Shown: positions 4,447-5,528 of the stretch, in pieces
Layout: the number at the start of each line of letters is the position of its first letter
Numbering within the stretch: position 1 is the stretch's first letter
Assembly: GCA_002450985.1 (NCBI GenBank)
Contig: DKBA01000294.1
Coordinates: forward strand, 5,065 to 10,592
Length of the DNA stretch: 5,528 bases
From: Acidimicrobiia bacterium UBA6912
GTDB taxonomy: Bacteria; Actinomycetota; Acidimicrobiia; Spongiisociales; UBA5794
Reading direction: 5' to 3'
Made by a program: the position numbers and the translations under genes
Notes under the pieces: model-generated
Told to the model about the DNA's origin: nothing
What the model saw: the letters and a program-made list of their open reading frames with translations, nothing else
Database searches by the model: none

Positions 4447-5528
4447 GCGTCGACCTCGGCGCCGACATCGACATCGACGTCCACACTCGCCGCCGTCGCG
4501 GCGGCCCTGGCGTGGGCCAATGCGGCGGCGACGAAGCCGGCGAACATCGGGTGTGGGGCGTCGGGCCGCGACTTGAACTCGGGGTGGAACTGGCTGGCGA
4601 TGAAGAAGGGGTGGCTCGGCAGCTCGATCATCTCGACGAGCCGGTCATCCGGCGAGACCCCGCTCAACCGCAGGCCGGCGGCCTCCAGCTCCTTGCGGAA
4701 CTTGTTGTTGACCTCCCAGCGATGGCGATGCCGCTCGTAGATCAGCGGCTCGCCGTACAGCTCCTCGGCCAGCGAGCCTGGCTCGAGCTTCGCCGGGTAG
4801 ACACCGAGCCGCATCGTCCCGCCCTTGTCCTCGACGTCGACCTGATCGGCCATCAGGTCGATGACGGGATGCGAGGTCGTGGGGGCGAACTCCGTGCTGT
4901 TGGCGTCCTGGTAGCCGAGCACCGCCCTGGCGTACTCGATGACGGCACATTGCAGACCCAGGCAGAGGCCGAGGAACGGCACACGCTCCTCGCGAGCGAA
5001 CCGCACCGCCTGCACCTTGCCCTCGACGCCTCGGTACCCGAAGCCACCGGGCACCACGATGCCGTGGACACCTTCGAGATAGGTGGAGCCGAGCAGGCCG
5101 TCGACGTCCTCGGCGGGGATCCAGCGTAGATCGAGCTTCACGTCGTTGGCGGCGGCGCCGTGACGGAGCGCTTCGACGACGGACAGGTAGGCGTCGGGGA
5201 GGTCGACGTACTTGCCGACGATGCCGACCGTCAGCTCCTCGGAGGCGCGGTTCATTCGCTCCACGATCGCCCGCCACGACGCCAGGTCGGGCTCCGCGGT
5301 GTCGAGCGCCAGCTCCCGGCACACCACGTCGTCGAGACCGGCGGCGTGCAGCTCGAGGGGCACGGCGTAGATGTTGCCAACGTCGATCGCGTTGATGACG
5401 GCGTCCGTCTCGACGTCGCAGAACAGGCTGATCTTGCGTCGTGCGGCCTCGTCGAGCGGCCGGTCGGAGCGCACCACGATGACCTCGGGGTGGATGCCGC
5501 GCGACCGCAACTCGGCGACGGAGTGCTG
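4443..5528 (-). CDS. pyrG: CTP synthase, C-terminal part (5' end beyond window)
   Basis: CTP synthase aminates UTP to CTP using ATP and glutamine, the last step of pyrimidine nucleotide synthesis. The frame is open to the window edge and begins inside the protein at QHSVAELRSRGI, about residue 190 of the usual 545, so the N-terminal P-loop half of the synthase domain is missing. The visible 361 residues contain the rest of the synthase domain (VIVVRSDRPLDEAARRKISL), the linker, and the class I glutamine amidotransferase domain from VGIVGKYVDLPDAY. In visible-part numbering, the oxyanion-region loop is PGGFGYRGVEG and the triad is Cys189 (GLCLGLQ), His315 and Glu317 (QFHPEF). NSTEFAP, GGTMRLG and YERHRHRWEVNN are further family signatures. 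The C-terminal tail is unusual, an alternating Val-Asp run (SVDVDVDVG) before AEVDA. The stop overlaps the proposed CTG start of the Nudix gene. No frameshift is seen. Confidence 0.97.
   Translation of the reverse strand, partial: QHSVAELRSRGIHPEVIVVRSDRPLDEAARRKISLFCDVETDAVINAIDVGNIYAVPLELHAAGLDDVVCRELALDTAEPDLASWRAIVERMNRASEELTVGIVGKYVDLPDAYLSVVEALRHGAAANDVKLDLRWIPAEDVDGLLGSTYLEGVHGIVVPGGFGYRGVEGKVQAVRFAREERVPFLGLCLGLQCAVIEYARAVLGYQDANSTEFAPTTSHPVIDLMADQVDVEDKGGTMRLGVYPAKLEPGSLAEELYGEPLIYERHRHRWEVNNKFRKELEAAGLRLSGVSPDDRLVEMIELPSHPFFIASQFHPEFKSRPDAPHPMFAGFVAAALAHARAAATAASVDVDVDVGAEVDA
4454..4457 (-). promoter_or_regulatory. Ribosome binding site supporting a CTG start of the Nudix gene
   Basis: The minus strand reads GAGG within the last codons of pyrG, 7 nt before CTG (4446-4444). 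Together with the CTGA overlap with the pyrG stop, it supports initiation at CTG and translational coupling. The core is short and could be chance in G-rich sequence. Confidence 0.45.

Noticed and set aside
1..5528. CRISPR array, tRNA, rRNA or riboswitch.
   Set aside because: I found no direct repeats with regular spacers and no tRNA-like cloverleaf, and coding sequence fills nearly the whole window.

Overview
The window comes from a bacterial chromosome with visibly high G+C, and every gene I can support lies on the minus strand, so transcription runs from high to low coordinates. Read that way the order is: pyrG (CTP synthase, 5' part missing), a Nudix ADP-ribose pyrophosphatase-like gene, a XerD-type tyrosine recombinase, a TraR/DksA-type zinc-finger protein, a small HD-domain protein, scpA, scpB and an rluB-type rRNA pseudouridine synthase. 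From memory of established genomes, pyrG - Nudix - xerD - (parA) - scpA - scpB - rluB is the conserved order in Actinomycetota (for example Mycobacterium tuberculosis Rv1699-Rv1701 and Rv1708-Rv1711). High G+C, GTG/TTG/CTG starts and this synteny point to an actinobacterium. A deep-branching class such as Acidimicrobiia is possible, but that is inference.

Region by region: 4443-5528 encodes roughly the C-terminal two thirds of CTP synthase, including the whole glutamine amidotransferase domain. 3901-4446 is the Nudix hydrolase. Its conserved N-terminal segment has no ATG, GTG or TTG start and seems to begin at a CTG overlapping the pyrG stop. 3005-3904 is XerD (GTGA overlap with the Nudix stop), with a complete catalytic set. 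2633-2971 is the DksA-like protein (TTG start with a strong ribosome binding site). 2146-2598 (or 2622) is the HD protein. A 63-nt gap follows, then scpA (1318-2082), scpB (758-1315) and rluB (6-761), packed with a 2-nt gap and an ATGA overlap.

The genes look like one co-directional transcription unit: no gap exceeds 63 nt, and I see no terminator or convincing promoter. The functional themes are nucleotide supply and clean-up (PyrG, Nudix, perhaps HD), chromosome dimer resolution (XerD), SMC-dependent condensation (ScpA, ScpB), transcription modulation (DksA-like) and ribosome modification (RluB). Compared with the actinobacterial arrangement, the parA-like gene usually found before scpA is absent, and the DksA-like/HD pair occupies that place.

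I do not see a novel defence or mobile system. The observations most worth following are the non-canonical starts with near-identical contexts and the DksA-like/HD pair next to scpAB. No stretch over 300 bases lacks a gene.
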